Shown here: positions 48,101 to 53,125 of the stretch, piece after piece | How the letters are laid out: every line of letters begins with the position of its first letter | Position numbering within the stretch: the stretch's first letter is position 1 | Source: Ampullaceana balthica | Lineage: Eukaryota > Mollusca > Gastropoda > Lymnaeidae | Length of the DNA: 64,000 bases | Assembly: GCA_944989445.1 (NCBI GenBank) | Contig: CALYLW010000281.1 | Span: 344,824-408,823 of the forward strand | Direction: 5' to 3' | Position numbers and translations under genes: made by a program | The notes under the pieces: model-generated | Seen by the model: the letters and a program-made list of their open reading frames with translations, nothing else | The model's database searches: none | What the model was told of the DNA's origin: nothing

Positions 48101-50432
48101 GGACCAGGCCATGAAGTCCATCCTAATGACTGCCACGTACAGGCTGGATGAACGAGACGCCAAAGTTCACAACTCAAATAATAATGAATTACTGAATCAA
48201 GCTGATGACAAAGGTGAGGTGATTGGGATGTATGAGGGCCCGTGAGTCTTACTACAGCTTGTTCTTTTCAAGTCTATGTTTTTATTACATCAATTCTTGT
48301 CATATGCCTTGTGAATATACGCTAGTTAATGTTACATTTCTTGTCATGCCAACTTTTTAAAACAACAACATTCTTCTATTTCTGCCAGAGACAACATACA
48401 ACATTTTTATCAAGATAATTCTTCTATTTCTGTCAGAGACAACATACAACATATTTATCTAGATAATTCTTCTATTTCTGTCAGACAACATGCAACATAT
48501 TTGATCTAGATCATTCTTCTATTTCTGTCAGATAAAAAGAATGAGATCAGCATCAAGGAACTGTTTGCTGCTTTTGAGGAGAAAGACCTCCACACGTTAA
48601 GATCACTGACTGAATCCATCCGCACCTTTGACCCCAAGGCCAGCCTCAGGAGAACCATCACCCGAGACAAAAGTCTCCCTAGGCTTGATGGGATAGCCCG
48701 CAGGTTCTCCATCCTTTCATTCAACCGCGGAAGCCTGCGGAAAGTCAGGTCGGTGGATAAGGCCGACCCACTACACATCTACTCGCTGTTTCAAACACAA
48801 AGTACAGAGGACAACTCTAATAGTGACTCTGGAGTTTGTGGCCTCGAAGAATTACTGACTCCTATGGGAGATAACCATTGCTTGTCGGAGTATGAGAGTT
48901 TTGATCAAAGTGACATTGTGGAGAGTTTTGGTCAAAGTGCTTCTGCGGACAGTTTTGGTCAAAGTGCTTCTGGGGAGAAGTTTGATGAAGTCCTTCAGGC
49001 CGATGACGCTATCAAAATGGACGTTGGTGGATGTGAAGATAAACCAAGTTATTCAGATTCATTGGAGAATGAAATTCTCAAGTCAGATATTGTGGTTCAT
49101 AGAGAAGAGAACTGTCAGTTGAAATCAGTTACAGAGGGAAAATGTGAGGAGGATGTTACACCAGCTGATCTTGTAACTAATGGCACATCTGAGGATGATG
49201 TTACACCAGCTGATCTTGTAACTAATGGCACATCTGAGGATAATGTTACACCAGCTGATCTTGTAACTAATGGTCCATCTGAGGATAATGTTACACCAGC
49301 TGATCTTGTAACTAATGGTCCATCTGAGGATAATGTTACACCAGCTGATCTTGTAACTAATGGCACATCTGAGGATAATGTTACACCAGTTGAACTTGTA
49401 ACTGATGGCCCATCTGAGGATAATGTTACACCATCTGATCTTGTAACTAATGGCCCATCTGAGGATAATGTTTCACCAGCTGATCTTGTAACTAATGGCC
49501 CATCTGAGGATAATGTTTCACCAGCTGATCTTGTAACTAATGGCCCATCTGAGGATAATGTTTCACCAGCTGATCTTGTAACTAATGGCCCATCTGAGGA
49601 TAATGTTACACCAGCTGATCTTGTAACTAATGGCCCATCTGAGGATAATGTTACACCAGCTGATCTTGAAACAAAAACTTTAATTGAGGAGGAAACGTAC
49701 GAAGGCTCACATCCACAGACATGTTCCATAGACCCCACTGTGTTTGGAAGTGGTAACATCAAGGAGTTGGACACTATGTGGAATAACATACAACTTAGCC
49801 CCAGAACCAGAAACGGTGGTGGGGGTAATCCTGGTGACCTTGAACCTGTACAACAAATGAAAGATTGTACGCCAGTCATGTCGAGCAATGGTGACAGCAC
49901 TGAGTTGGGTGATGTTAAAAATGTGGATTCAGGGCCTGATTTAACTCAAAGGGACGACGATAGCCCCGACAGTGATAAAAGTAAACACCTAACTTCTGAA
50001 GACTATCCCAGTGATGGGATAAACAGCGGATCTGGGGGAACAGTATCCACAATATGCAGTCAAGTGTTTAAATCAAGTCACGGTGACAGTGAAGTCAATC
50101 AAAACACAACTGTTTTGTACACACATGACCAGCTCAGAGTTTCAGAGGATTCCAGGCAGGAGGTGAGCAGCCGGGATAGAACTGTGGTTTCTGGTCAGAC
50201 TGGCGCCACGTTAGAAAAGACAAAAACCCTCTGGGAGGGTCACCGACCCACTGAGGTGACAGCAGAACTGGCGGTGGAGAATAAAGTCATGGATGGCTCC
50301 AGGTTTGCTGCTGGGTCAGGGGTTAGAATAATTTGTGACCCAGATTCATTTTTTGATGACTCGGAGTCAGAGACGTTGTCCAATGACGAGGATGACGAGA
50401 ACAGGACAATGAGCGGCCATCTTGCGCGGTGA
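24082..50432 (+). CDS. ANKRD27: Varp (ANKRD27) orthologue: VPS9 Rab-GEF with ankyrin repeats, 26 coding exons
   Basis: Varp is an endosomal hub: a VPS9 guanine-exchange factor for Rab21, an effector of Rab32/38, and a binder of VAMP7 and retromer (known for vertebrate Varp). Exons: 24082-24186, 24493-24621, 24823-24882, 25005-25095, 25823-25906, 26419-26513, 27371-27430, 27713-27769, 28833-28975, 29294-29433, 30041-30119, 31619-31684, 31803-31890, 32825-32944, 35761-35950, 36584-36723, 37804-37896, 38253-38361, 39167-39321, 40650-40871, 44307-44447, 44957-45151, 46311-46430, 47630-47788, 48102-48213, 48532-50432. Phase holds at every join; 4854 nt gives 1617 residues. Order: Varp N-terminus (MSSKYDEDVCENPF), VPS9 about 200-385, zinc fingernail about 468-477, ankyrin block about 490-665, Ser-rich linker, second fingernail about 775-784, ankyrin block about 805-960, long acidic/Ser-rich tail. 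Human Varp has about 1050 residues, so the tail is an addition. Confidence 0.93.
24493..24621 (+). CDS. ANKRD27: ANKRD27 exon 2
   Basis: It encodes LCVPNFSIAANISLSKQDVE and then HILLPTKEVVDD. The acceptor is TTTACAG and the donor AAG|GTATGT. It corresponds to the Varp 'LVPCKG...ILIP' region. Confidence 0.85.
24823..24882 (+). CDS. ANKRD27: ANKRD27 exon 3
   Basis: It has 20 codons (GVQILDGNIITKEGFDTARK). The acceptor is TTTTACAG and the donor AAA|GTAAGT. Confidence 0.85.
25005..25095 (+). CDS. ANKRD27: ANKRD27 exon 4
   Basis: It encodes VPILFAETFHGENGGSYRVF and then CIGGLLNREM. This matches the conserved VPILFEETF of Varp. The acceptor is CTTGCAG and the donor TGG|GTGCGT. Confidence 0.9.
25300..25605. 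repeat. Dispersed repeat, second copy of 22985-23405
   Basis: Shares TGACGCTACTAATTTTA and AACTTCCGTCATTTTTGAC with the first copy. It lies in ANKRD27 intron 4, which otherwise holds nothing recognised. Confidence 0.6.
25823..25906 (+). CDS. ANKRD27: ANKRD27 exon 5
   Basis: It encodes DKTTEALPGKHASPTSYNEV and then MDILWSHS. The acceptor is ACTTTTAG and the donor CAG|GTACAG. Confidence 0.83.
25945..26335 (-). mobile_element. tRNA-like SINE, family D
   Basis: The minus strand at about 26112-26168 reads GTAGTGTAGTGGTTATCACG then GAGTTCAAACC, which resembles the A and B boxes of a Val-type tRNA. Flanking parts match 29525-29815 in the opposite orientation (ACTATCTATGA, TGACCCTCA...GGGT). It ends in a TA-rich tract. 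It lies in ANKRD27 intron 5. Confidence 0.6.
26419..26513 (+). CDS. ANKRD27: ANKRD27 exon 6, start of the helical bundle before VPS9
   Basis: It encodes GGQKMRDSLDKILNTFASTY and then DRLEGESLRSIM. The acceptor is ATTTCCAG and the donor ATG|GTAAAT. Confidence 0.87.
26542..27266. mobile_element. hAT-like element of the TGTTCCCTCTAA family, carrying a LINE fragment
   Basis: Begins CAATGTTCCCTTTAAG and ends CTTAGAGGGAACATTG. Flanks GTACTTAC and GTTCTTAC agree at 7 of 8. The interior from about 26690 to 27245 is an antisense LINE 3' fragment. It lies in ANKRD27 intron 6. Confidence 0.78.
26707..27292 (-). pseudogene. LINE 3' fragment (post-RT region and zinc finger), broken
   Basis: Two minus-strand frames. 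The upstream one includes LNSFHLRCLRRILGIKWQDK and RRLRWLGHDKRMSPGRIPKD. The other includes AEDRSTWRPVVKEERR and the terminal finger CKSCGKDCHSR...HKRKC. A frame break lies near 26905. The reverse transcriptase core is absent. Close relative of 53126-53860. Confidence 0.85.
27371..27430 (+). CDS. ANKRD27: ANKRD27 exon 7
   Basis: It has 20 codons, DAANTHFTKAMQLLLRDTVV. This parallels the 'TKCLQQLLRDS' helix of human Varp. The acceptor is ACACCAG and the donor GTG|GTAAGT. Confidence 0.88.
27713..27769 (+). CDS. ANKRD27: ANKRD27 exon 8
   Basis: It has 19 codons, KKSARHNHHYMENLKIAVE. The acceptor is CTCCTCAG and the donor GAG|GTATGT. Confidence 0.86.
28402..28648. repeat. Inverted repeat (foldback), about 80-bp arms, in ANKRD27 intron 8
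   Basis: Arms about 28402-28487 and 28565-28648 pair as inverted copies (shared ATTGTGTAATGAAAACA and AATTTAAGCTTTATT). The loop holds CTGACGAAGGCATTAGTCGA. The rest of intron 8 (27770-28401, 28649-28832) is AT-rich with nothing recognised. Confidence 0.82.
28833..28975 (+). CDS. ANKRD27: ANKRD27 exon 9, VPS9 region
   Basis: It starts TYMMNAVHKRLFRVITATVA and runs to SDLGIRKIF. It corresponds to the 'IYNLIFKYVGTMEASEDAAFNKI' part of Varp. The acceptor is TGTCTCAG and the donor CAG|GTACTT. Confidence 0.9.
29294..29433 (+). CDS. ANKRD27: ANKRD27 exon 10, VPS9 domain
   Basis: It encodes QNILPAKKELSSLNRYSTPM and then GRLFCIKRVVGALTRPPKSL. This matches the Varp 'PRAKRELAQLNKCTSPQQKL' block. The acceptor is CTGTCCAG and the donor AAG|GTTGGT. 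Confidence 0.9.
29525..29815 (+). repeat. Dispersed SINE-like repeat, second copy of 25945-26335
   Basis: Shares the ends AATTCACC... and CACTATCTATGA and the TGACCCTCACTAGGGT block with the opposite-strand copy. The tRNA-like box is not clear here. It lies in ANKRD27 intron 10. Confidence 0.55.
30041..30119 (+). CDS. ANKRD27: ANKRD27 exon 11, VPS9 core with the DDLLP motif
   Basis: It encodes DSVIMMTSDDLLPILIFLII then KSEIPN and two bases of Trp. The Asp and Pro of the D-x-x-x-P VPS9 signature are present, so exchange activity is plausible. The donor CTG|GTTGGT lies four bases before the start of the 43-bp array. Confidence 0.93.
30124..31052. repeat. 43-bp minisatellite, about 21 copies, directly after the ANKRD27 exon 11 donor
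   Basis: Its unit starts TCTAATTTATTCTTGATGAT and continues with GTGTTACCTAGTAACAGAATCAG. It begins four to five bases into the intron. A GATGAT/GAGGAT variant is scattered through the array. Confidence 0.93.
31220..31430 (-). mobile_element. tRNA-derived SINE, family A, with (TTA)n tail
   Basis: On the minus strand the head reads GGGCCCCCGTGGTCTAGCGG with an A box, then a B-box-like GGGTTCTATTC. The 3' end meets an AAT/TTA tract at 31200-31219. Same family as 54287-54490. Confidence 0.85.
31619..31684 (+). CDS. ANKRD27: ANKRD27 exon 12, VPS9 core
   Basis: It completes W and encodes MANLVYMRHFHFAKSSDDDE. This matches NWMANLSYIKNFRF of Varp. The acceptor is CCACCCAG and the donor TGG|GTAAGT. 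Confidence 0.92.
31803..31890 (+). CDS. ANKRD27: ANKRD27 exon 13, VPS9 C-terminus
   Basis: It encodes GFYLASIEAALEHIRTGNIK then DETIDIKPLK. The YLxSxEAA motif carries the conserved VPS9 Tyr. The acceptor is TTTCTAG and the donor AAG|GTAAAA. A 40-bp array begins about 22 nt downstream. Confidence 0.92.
31912..32398. repeat. 40-bp minisatellite, 12 copies, after the ANKRD27 exon 13 donor
   Basis: Its unit includes GCCATAGACGTGCCCTTTGA then GCAGCATCGGTGAACCCATT. It begins about 22 nt downstream of the donor. The long open frames across it are repeat artefacts. The rest of intron 13 (32399-32824) is plain. Confidence 0.93.
32825..32944 (+). CDS. ANKRD27: ANKRD27 exon 14, linker
   Basis: It encodes RERWNSLLLTEPTDVPTTST and a Thr/Ser/Ala linker ending TIDDFFK. 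The acceptor is ACTTCAG and the donor AAA|GTAGGT. The next intron is 2.8 kb. Confidence 0.83.
33133..33245. repeat. Short tandem repeat, about 3 copies of roughly 40-47 bp
   Basis: Units share ACATCTAAATGGCCAC and GGTCCCAAAGG. It lies in ANKRD27 intron 14. Confidence 0.7.
33295..34791 (+). mobile_element. Tigger/pogo-like nonautonomous transposon, 1.5 kb, inserted in a splice acceptor copy
   Basis: Ends CAGTCGAAACCGGTTAAG and GTTAAGTGGGTTCGACTG with TA at 33293-33294 and 34792-34793. Subterminal blocks match 10638-12495. The left flank (33266-33294) is the first part of a 42-bp minisatellite unit and the right flank (from 34794) is its continuation, so the TA target was the one in the acceptor TTATTAG. 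Confidence 0.88.
34794..35770. repeat. 42-bp minisatellite, about 23 copies, each with the ANKRD27 exon 15 acceptor
   Basis: Each unit reads TTGGTCCAAGGCTGTTATTG and on to ATTCCTGTTGTTAG. The last 13 bases are a 3' splice site and the next 10 are the true first bases of exon 15. Variants (TTAATT, ATTAAGTGC) recur in a higher-order pattern. Because 42 is a multiple of three, open frames run through on both strands; these are not genes. Confidence 0.95.
35761..35950 (+). CDS. ANKRD27: ANKRD27 exon 15, first zinc fingernail; flanked by copies of its own splice sites
   Basis: It encodes LVQDGDEKKVFEMLEQ, the fingernail CHPLCSCDRC (a VPS29-binding class motif in Varp) and YTRDNRGYT. The exon start follows TTGTTGTTAG and is phase-0 compatible with exon 14. 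Upstream, about 23 units repeat this acceptor plus the first ten exon bases. The donor ACAG|GTGAGA is itself repeated seven times at 50-bp spacing. The exon body is single copy. Confidence 0.9.
35932..36283. repeat. 50-bp minisatellite, 7 copies, each with the ANKRD27 exon 15 donor
   Basis: Each unit has GGGGCTACACAG|GTGAGAGG, the last bases of exon 15 and its donor, plus about 28 nt of intron. Donors are at 35951, 36001, 36051, 36101, 36151, 36201 and 36251. Read-through past the first donor gives a TAA within ten codons. The rest of intron 15 (36284-36583) is plain. Confidence 0.95.
36584..36723 (+). CDS. ANKRD27: ANKRD27 exon 16, ankyrin repeats
   Basis: It encodes ALHIAAYYGQAQLIDILIKN then DYLGLTPLHLACQRGYQNVM. 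These are canonical ankyrin TPLHLA signatures. The acceptor is TCCCCAG; the donor ATG|GTCAGT is unusual at the third base. Confidence 0.93.
36754..37457. repeat. 18-bp minisatellite, about 39 copies, ANKRD27 intron 16
   Basis: Its unit is of the form AAACCAATCAACTCATAT, with AAATCAT and CAACC variants. It starts about 30 nt after the exon 16 donor. The 280-codon frame across it is a repeat artefact. Confidence 0.93.
37804..37896 (+). CDS. ANKRD27: ANKRD27 exon 17, ankyrin repeat
   Basis: It encodes LLLHFGADVMMADNEGNTPL then HLSCANGHED. The acceptor is TTCCTCAG and the donor GAT|GTAAGT. Confidence 0.93.
38253..38361 (+). CDS. ANKRD27: ANKRD27 exon 18, ankyrin repeat
   Basis: It encodes CVKALVFYDAYLKKLNINAV then EAGDTPLHLAAKWGY. 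This matches Varp 'CVKALVYYD...GDTPLHIAARWGY'. The acceptor TTGAGTAG is pyrimidine-poor but fixed by phase and homology. Confidence 0.9.
38421..38472 (+). mobile_element. SINE family B, 3' end fragment
   Basis: Contains CAATAATCTTCTGCATAGAA and the GATAAGATAGG tail shared with 20368-20656 and 47216-47411. Confidence 0.7.
38597..38835 (+). mobile_element. tRNA-derived SINE, family C
   Basis: The head has A-box-like GGCTGGATAGCGAAGTCAAT and B-box-like GGGATCGATTCC, followed by a SINE-type body. Single copy in this window. It lies in ANKRD27 intron 18, which otherwise holds nothing. Confidence 0.65.
39167..39321 (+). CDS. ANKRD27: ANKRD27 exon 19, ankyrin repeat end
   Basis: It encodes ENIVRTLLENGANATITNKK then QTPVSLAQN and RWLQLAADG. 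The acceptor is AATTCTAG and the donor CAA|GTAAAT. Confidence 0.9.
40003..40580. mobile_element. TIR element, 578 bp, TA flanks
   Basis: Ends CGTATATACTCGTTCG... and ...CGAGTATATACTG are inverted, with TA on both sides; GGGTCGGCTTATGA blocks recur near both ends. No transposase. Family unassigned. It lies in ANKRD27 intron 19; 39322-40002 is plain AT-rich. Confidence 0.75.
40650..40871 (+). CDS. ANKRD27: ANKRD27 exon 20, Ser-rich linker at the VAMP7-binding position
   Basis: It encodes FTSPKVRSRSSSVSSTSTAA, a Ser-rich stretch, then RREKLFKAIIEGDIQL, which opens the second ankyrin block. The VAMP7-binding segment of human Varp lies in this place. The acceptor is TTCTTGCAG and the donor CTG|GTGACT. 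Confidence 0.88.
41750..42517 (-). pseudogene. LINE C-terminal region with zinc finger
   Basis: Continues the RT after a frame break at about 42520-42556: FTYLGSTLSQNVTIDDEVN, KLNHFHITSLRKILGIKWQN, LRWAGHVVRMPDERLPKRIF, then CPFCSRTFRARIGLISHLRT. Relatives at 26707, 53126, 59115 and 60028 share the LRW-GH-RM and terminal finger layout. Confidence 0.88.
42556..43917 (-). pseudogene. LINE reverse transcriptase, frameshifted
   Basis: RT blocks in order: DATIIHLYKRKGSRQACDNH, RGISLLSIAGKILARILLNR, ESQCGFRKERGTIDMVFAAR, YVDLTKAFDTV, NGVKQGCVLAPTLFSLMF and the catalytic LLFADDC. A shift near 43750 leaves the start of this frame out of register; the other frame reads DEKHHLHQAYLNHPKF there. GKAPGEVYKEGG looks short by about six residues compared with relatives. 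Non-functional. Confidence 0.9.
44307..44447 (+). CDS. ANKRD27: ANKRD27 exon 21, second zinc fingernail
   Basis: It encodes VKFYFGIQPDMYDQYDDDDI and then the fingernail CHPLCQCDKC and LGIQK. The acceptor is AATTCTAG and the donor AAG|GTACAC. It lies 0.4 kb past an antisense LINE in intron 20. Confidence 0.92.
44448..44956. other. ANKRD27 intron 21, no gene
   Basis: Less AT-rich than its neighbours around 44640-44900, with a C run near 44690. It could be an unrecognised repeat; I see no ends or coding content. Confidence 0.4.
44957..45151 (+). CDS. ANKRD27: ANKRD27 exon 22, ankyrin repeats
   Basis: It encodes STGYSPIHMAVLHSHSDIVA then LTPLHLACCMRNSL. The acceptor is CTCCGCAG. The donor TTG|GTAAAG overlaps the first unit of a 34-bp array. 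Confidence 0.92.
45145..45358. repeat. 34-bp minisatellite, about 6 copies, starting at the ANKRD27 exon 22 donor
   Basis: Units have AACAGCAGTAAAGGCAATCA then TTACTTTTCATATA. The true junction AACAGTTTG|GTAAAGGACATC is the first, diverged unit, so the donor hexamer GTAAAG is repeated. Confidence 0.85.
45726..46270. repeat. About 33-bp minisatellite, about 16 copies, upstream of ANKRD27 exon 23
   Basis: Its unit has CCCCCACCCCACACTTTATC then AGGGCACGGTG. Each unit has a C-rich tract followed by TTATCAG, so it resembles a 3' splice site. Open frames in three registers are artefacts. Confidence 0.9.
46311..46430 (+). CDS. ANKRD27: ANKRD27 exon 23, ankyrin repeat
   Basis: It encodes ITDMLVKAGAKLDVQDINGD then TPLLIASSNGFLNGVQILIK. 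The acceptor is GTCCCACAG and the donor AAG|GTGATG. The 33-bp array ends about 40 nt upstream. Confidence 0.92.
46431..47213. other. ANKRD27 intron 23, no gene
   Basis: Contains a two-copy 41-bp repeat at about 46590-46672 (CAGTAACTTTGTTGGATTAT). Otherwise AT-rich with nothing recognised. Confidence 0.6.
47216..47411 (+). mobile_element. tRNA-derived SINE, family B
   Basis: The head has GTGGTTGAGTGGCATGCACG and GGGTTCGAATCTCC; the 3' end reads CTTCTGTATATAAGGAGCGT and GATAAGAC. After it, a 67-bp unit is duplicated at about 47411-47537. Confidence 0.82.
47630..47788 (+). CDS. ANKRD27: ANKRD27 exon 24, ankyrin repeats
   Basis: It encodes AGADPNVTNIKGNTALHEAL and then LLHAGGDTRIKNKQGRLPLD. This matches Varp 'GNTALHEAVIEKH...LLLLHGASV'. 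The acceptor is TTGAACAG and the donor CAA|GTAAGG. Confidence 0.92.
47836..48022. repeat. 29-bp minisatellite, about 6 copies, after the ANKRD27 exon 24 donor
   Basis: Its unit includes ATCATTGAATGATATAATGA then TTAGCTAGT. ATCATTGAATGAT is near-palindromic. Confidence 0.9.
48102..48213 (+). CDS. ANKRD27: ANKRD27 exon 25
   Basis: It encodes DQAMKSILMTATYRLDERDA and a polar stretch. The acceptor is CTCCTCAAG and the donor AAG|GTGAGG. Confidence 0.82.
48365..48531. repeat. 48-bp minisatellite, 3.5 copies, each with the ANKRD27 exon 26 acceptor
   Basis: TTCTTCTATTTCTG(T/C)CAG occurs four times, ending at 48388, 48436, 48484 and 48531. Only the last joins an open frame; the other three lead to in-frame TAG or TGA codons before the exon. 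Confidence 0.92.
48532..50432 (+). CDS. ANKRD27: ANKRD27 exon 26, 633-codon C-terminal tail with coding minisatellite
   Basis: The first 75 residues are basic and Arg/Ser-rich (ARRFSILSFNRGSLRKVRS). Then come three SFGQSAS-like units (about 48898-48985) and twelve 15-residue units of the form SEDNVTPADLVTNGP (49143-49678). The end is acidic (SFFDDSESETLSNDEDDE). No known domain is seen in the tail. The acceptor TTTCTGTCAG is the last of four near-identical copies. The stop TGA is at 50430-50432. Confidence 0.88.
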
Positions 50433-50513
50433 CTTCCTTTTGTTACTTAATTGTTTGAGCTAATTGTATTAATTTATTGTCTTTAATTATGGTATAAGCA
50501 GTATGGTGCCTCT

Positions 50514-50838
50514 GTCAGAACCCAGTCTTCCTGTCAGGTAACAGCACCACCTGTCAGGTAACGGCACCACCTGTCAGGTAACGGCACCACCTGTCAGATA
50601 ACAGCACCACCTGTCAGGTAACGGCACCACCTGTCAGGTAACAGCACCACCTGTCAGGTAACAGCACCACCTGTCAGGTAACAGCACCACCTGTCAGATA
50701 ACAGCACCACCTGTTGGATAACAGCATCACCTGTCAGATAACAGCCCCACCTGTCAGATAACAGCACCACCTGTCGGATAACAGCACCACCTGTCAGATA
50801 ACAGCACCACCTGTCAGGTAACAGCACCACCTGTCAGA
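50514..50838. repeat. 20-bp minisatellite, about 16 copies
   Basis: Its unit CACCTGTCAGGTAACAGCAC contains CAG|GTAACA, a 5' splice-site-like string. GGATAAC and AGATAAC variants occur. Confidence 0.92.
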
Positions 50839-51035
50839 GTGCCCATTGTCTTATCTTTTGGATTTGTCACTTTTTTTGGTCAGAATGGACTATATTACTA
50901 CCTGAATTATCAGATGCTATTTCACATACGTGGCTGACACCAGTAAAAAAAATATTAAATTGATAATTTGATTCTTCCTGGGGAAACTTCAGAATGATGA
51001 GTGTCTGTGAATATTTAATGGCTGCAGCTAGATCC

Positions 51036-51155
51036 ATGGATTACTTGACACAAGACTGGCTAGATGCATGGATTACTTCACAAGAGACTGGCTGGATCCA
51101 TGGATTACTTGACACAAGACTGGCTAGATCCATGGATTGCTTGACACAAGACTCA
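51036..51155. repeat. 32-bp minisatellite, about 4 copies
   Basis: Its unit includes CATGGATTACTTGACACAAG then ACTGGCTAGATC. Confidence 0.85.
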
Positions 51156-51254
51156 GAAAGCAGCGGATATACATTTTATGGCATTACTTACATAATTTTT
51201 ATATAAATATGCATATGTATTTATTGTTGCACGTCTGTCAAGGACACACAGCTG

Positions 51255-51416
51255 GCGTTAGAGGGCATTGGTGCCCTGCCTACCAGAATCTGATAGGGCA
51301 TTGGTGCCTTGCCTACATATTAAGATAGGGCATTGGTGCCCTGTCTACATATTAAGATAGGGCATTGGTGCCCTGCCTACATATTAAGATAGGGCATTGA
51401 TTCCCTGCCTACTAAT
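51255..51416. repeat. 32-bp minisatellite, about 5 copies
   Basis: Its unit includes GATAGGGCATTGGTGCCCTG then CCTACATATTAA. Confidence 0.85.
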
Positions 51417-51655
51417 TGAGAGAGGCCAGTGTTTGCCTGCCATAGACTATGTTTTGGATCTATAGCATTATGTAAATAGAGATATCTATATATCTGTTAA
51501 ATAAAAGAACCCAACTGAACCTGTGCCATCTTGCTCTATATTTTTTACTCAATCACAACAGGCAATTCCCCATTTAATCAGATTGTATAGAAATAGTTTA
51601 TGTTTGATTTTCTATATGCAATCCAATTCTTCTTCTTATGTATTTGACCCGATAC

Positions 51656-51822
51656 TAACAGCGATACTAACAGCAATACCAACAGCGATACCAACAGCGA
51701 TACCAACAGCGATACTAACAGCGATACTAACAGCGATACCAACAGCGATACCAACTGCGATACCAACAGCGATACCAACAGCGATACCAACAGCGATACT
51801 AACAGCGATACTAACAGCGATA
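51656..51822. repeat. 12-bp minisatellite, 14 copies
   Basis: Its unit is AGCGATA(C/T)(C/T)AAC, with CCAAC and CTAAC forms in runs. The frame-preserving 12-bp period makes false open frames on both strands. Confidence 0.92.
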
Positions 51823-53125
51823 GGTTTAGGACTTGGATTATTTTTCAAGTTTCAATTTATTGAGTGTTGCCATTTATCACACAGCTGAATTCCTGTAATC
51901 ATTTATCTCACAGGTTTTTTTAATTAAAAAAAAATATATATATTTATATTATTGTATAACACCGTCAATAATTTTTTTCAAGCTTAGTTTTGAAGCTGTG
52001 TTTTCAAAATGTTATTTCACCTGTAAACATGGCGGCTCAGGAAAGACGTATTTTAAAATAATCGGAGTTATTTATGGCCATCAGAATTTGTATTAAAAGA
52101 GAAAAACTGAGAATGGCTTCCCCTGTTTGATTGTTGATGTCCTCAAAGTTGGAATGGGTCGTGCATTGACAGTTTGATTTGTCAATCAGATAACAGATTT
52201 TTAAAATTCTGATTTATATTCAGCTATCATTGTTCACAGAGAATTGTTTTATCATCATATTGTTGTCCAATAATTTATCAGATAAGAAATAAGCCATCAT
52301 CGTAAGGCACTGCATACTCTTCTAAATATTCTGACATTTATACTAATATATACATTAAATTTCATATCACCCATTTGTTAGATTATAAAAGACCAATCTA
52401 TCACCTTGGCTTAATATTTTGATAATATATTTTAGGTTTTTTGTTAAGGAGAATTCAATTTTTAGACGAAGCTATTTTTTTGTTAACCATCTTATCTATT
52501 GGCAGAAGTGGTTCTCAATGGAAGTGCAGAAGTAACATAACATTTGGTTTTCATCATTTGTTTATGCTCCTAGTTTTCTCACTCAAAACTGAGCATGATC
52601 CAACATGAAACAGAAATCTTGAATCAATTATTTAGTTTAACACTGCAGCAATAGTGGTTTGGGAACATGGTCAACTATTAATGATGGGACAGCAGAACTA
52701 CCAAATAAATGTTGCAACAGTTTTGTTTAGTGTTTACATCATTTGTGTGCTTGTTAGAAGCTGTATTCCCATAGTTTTATCAGATTAATTCATGCACTTT
52801 TTAATTATATGGCATACTAATTCAATCACTTGAACTTATAATACAAAATACTATTAAATATTTTTAAAAAATATTACATATATTTTAAAGTATTCCTCGT
52901 CACTCTTGATATTATCATACATTTGGATTAAATCATATGTTGTTTAGTTTATATGTGTTTTTGAAAAATCTATGACTTTACAGGATTCTTTACAATTTTG
53001 AAATAAATTTTGATAAAGTTTTTTTTTCACACAACAATGAAAACACTCCATATAAATCTTTACTGTCAGTGTAGCAATAACTTGGTCAAAAGAAAGCTGA
53101 AATCCTATTGGTTTATTCCAAATGA
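51823..53125. other. Noncoding, nothing recognised
   Basis: AT-rich sequence with no splice-flanked open frames or repeats I can name. Confidence 0.6.

Larger units (their letters stand above)
50433..51540 (+). other. Probable ANKRD27 3' UTR with a candidate poly(A) signal
   Basis: No coding sequence follows the stop. An AATAAA is at 51500-51505. The stretch is mostly three minisatellites: 50514-50838, 51036-51155 and 51255-51416. Whether the transcript ends here is inference. Confidence 0.45.

Noticed and set aside
49115..49900. 261-codon minus-strand frame
   Set aside because: Antisense shadow of the 45-bp coding minisatellite in ANKRD27 exon 26.
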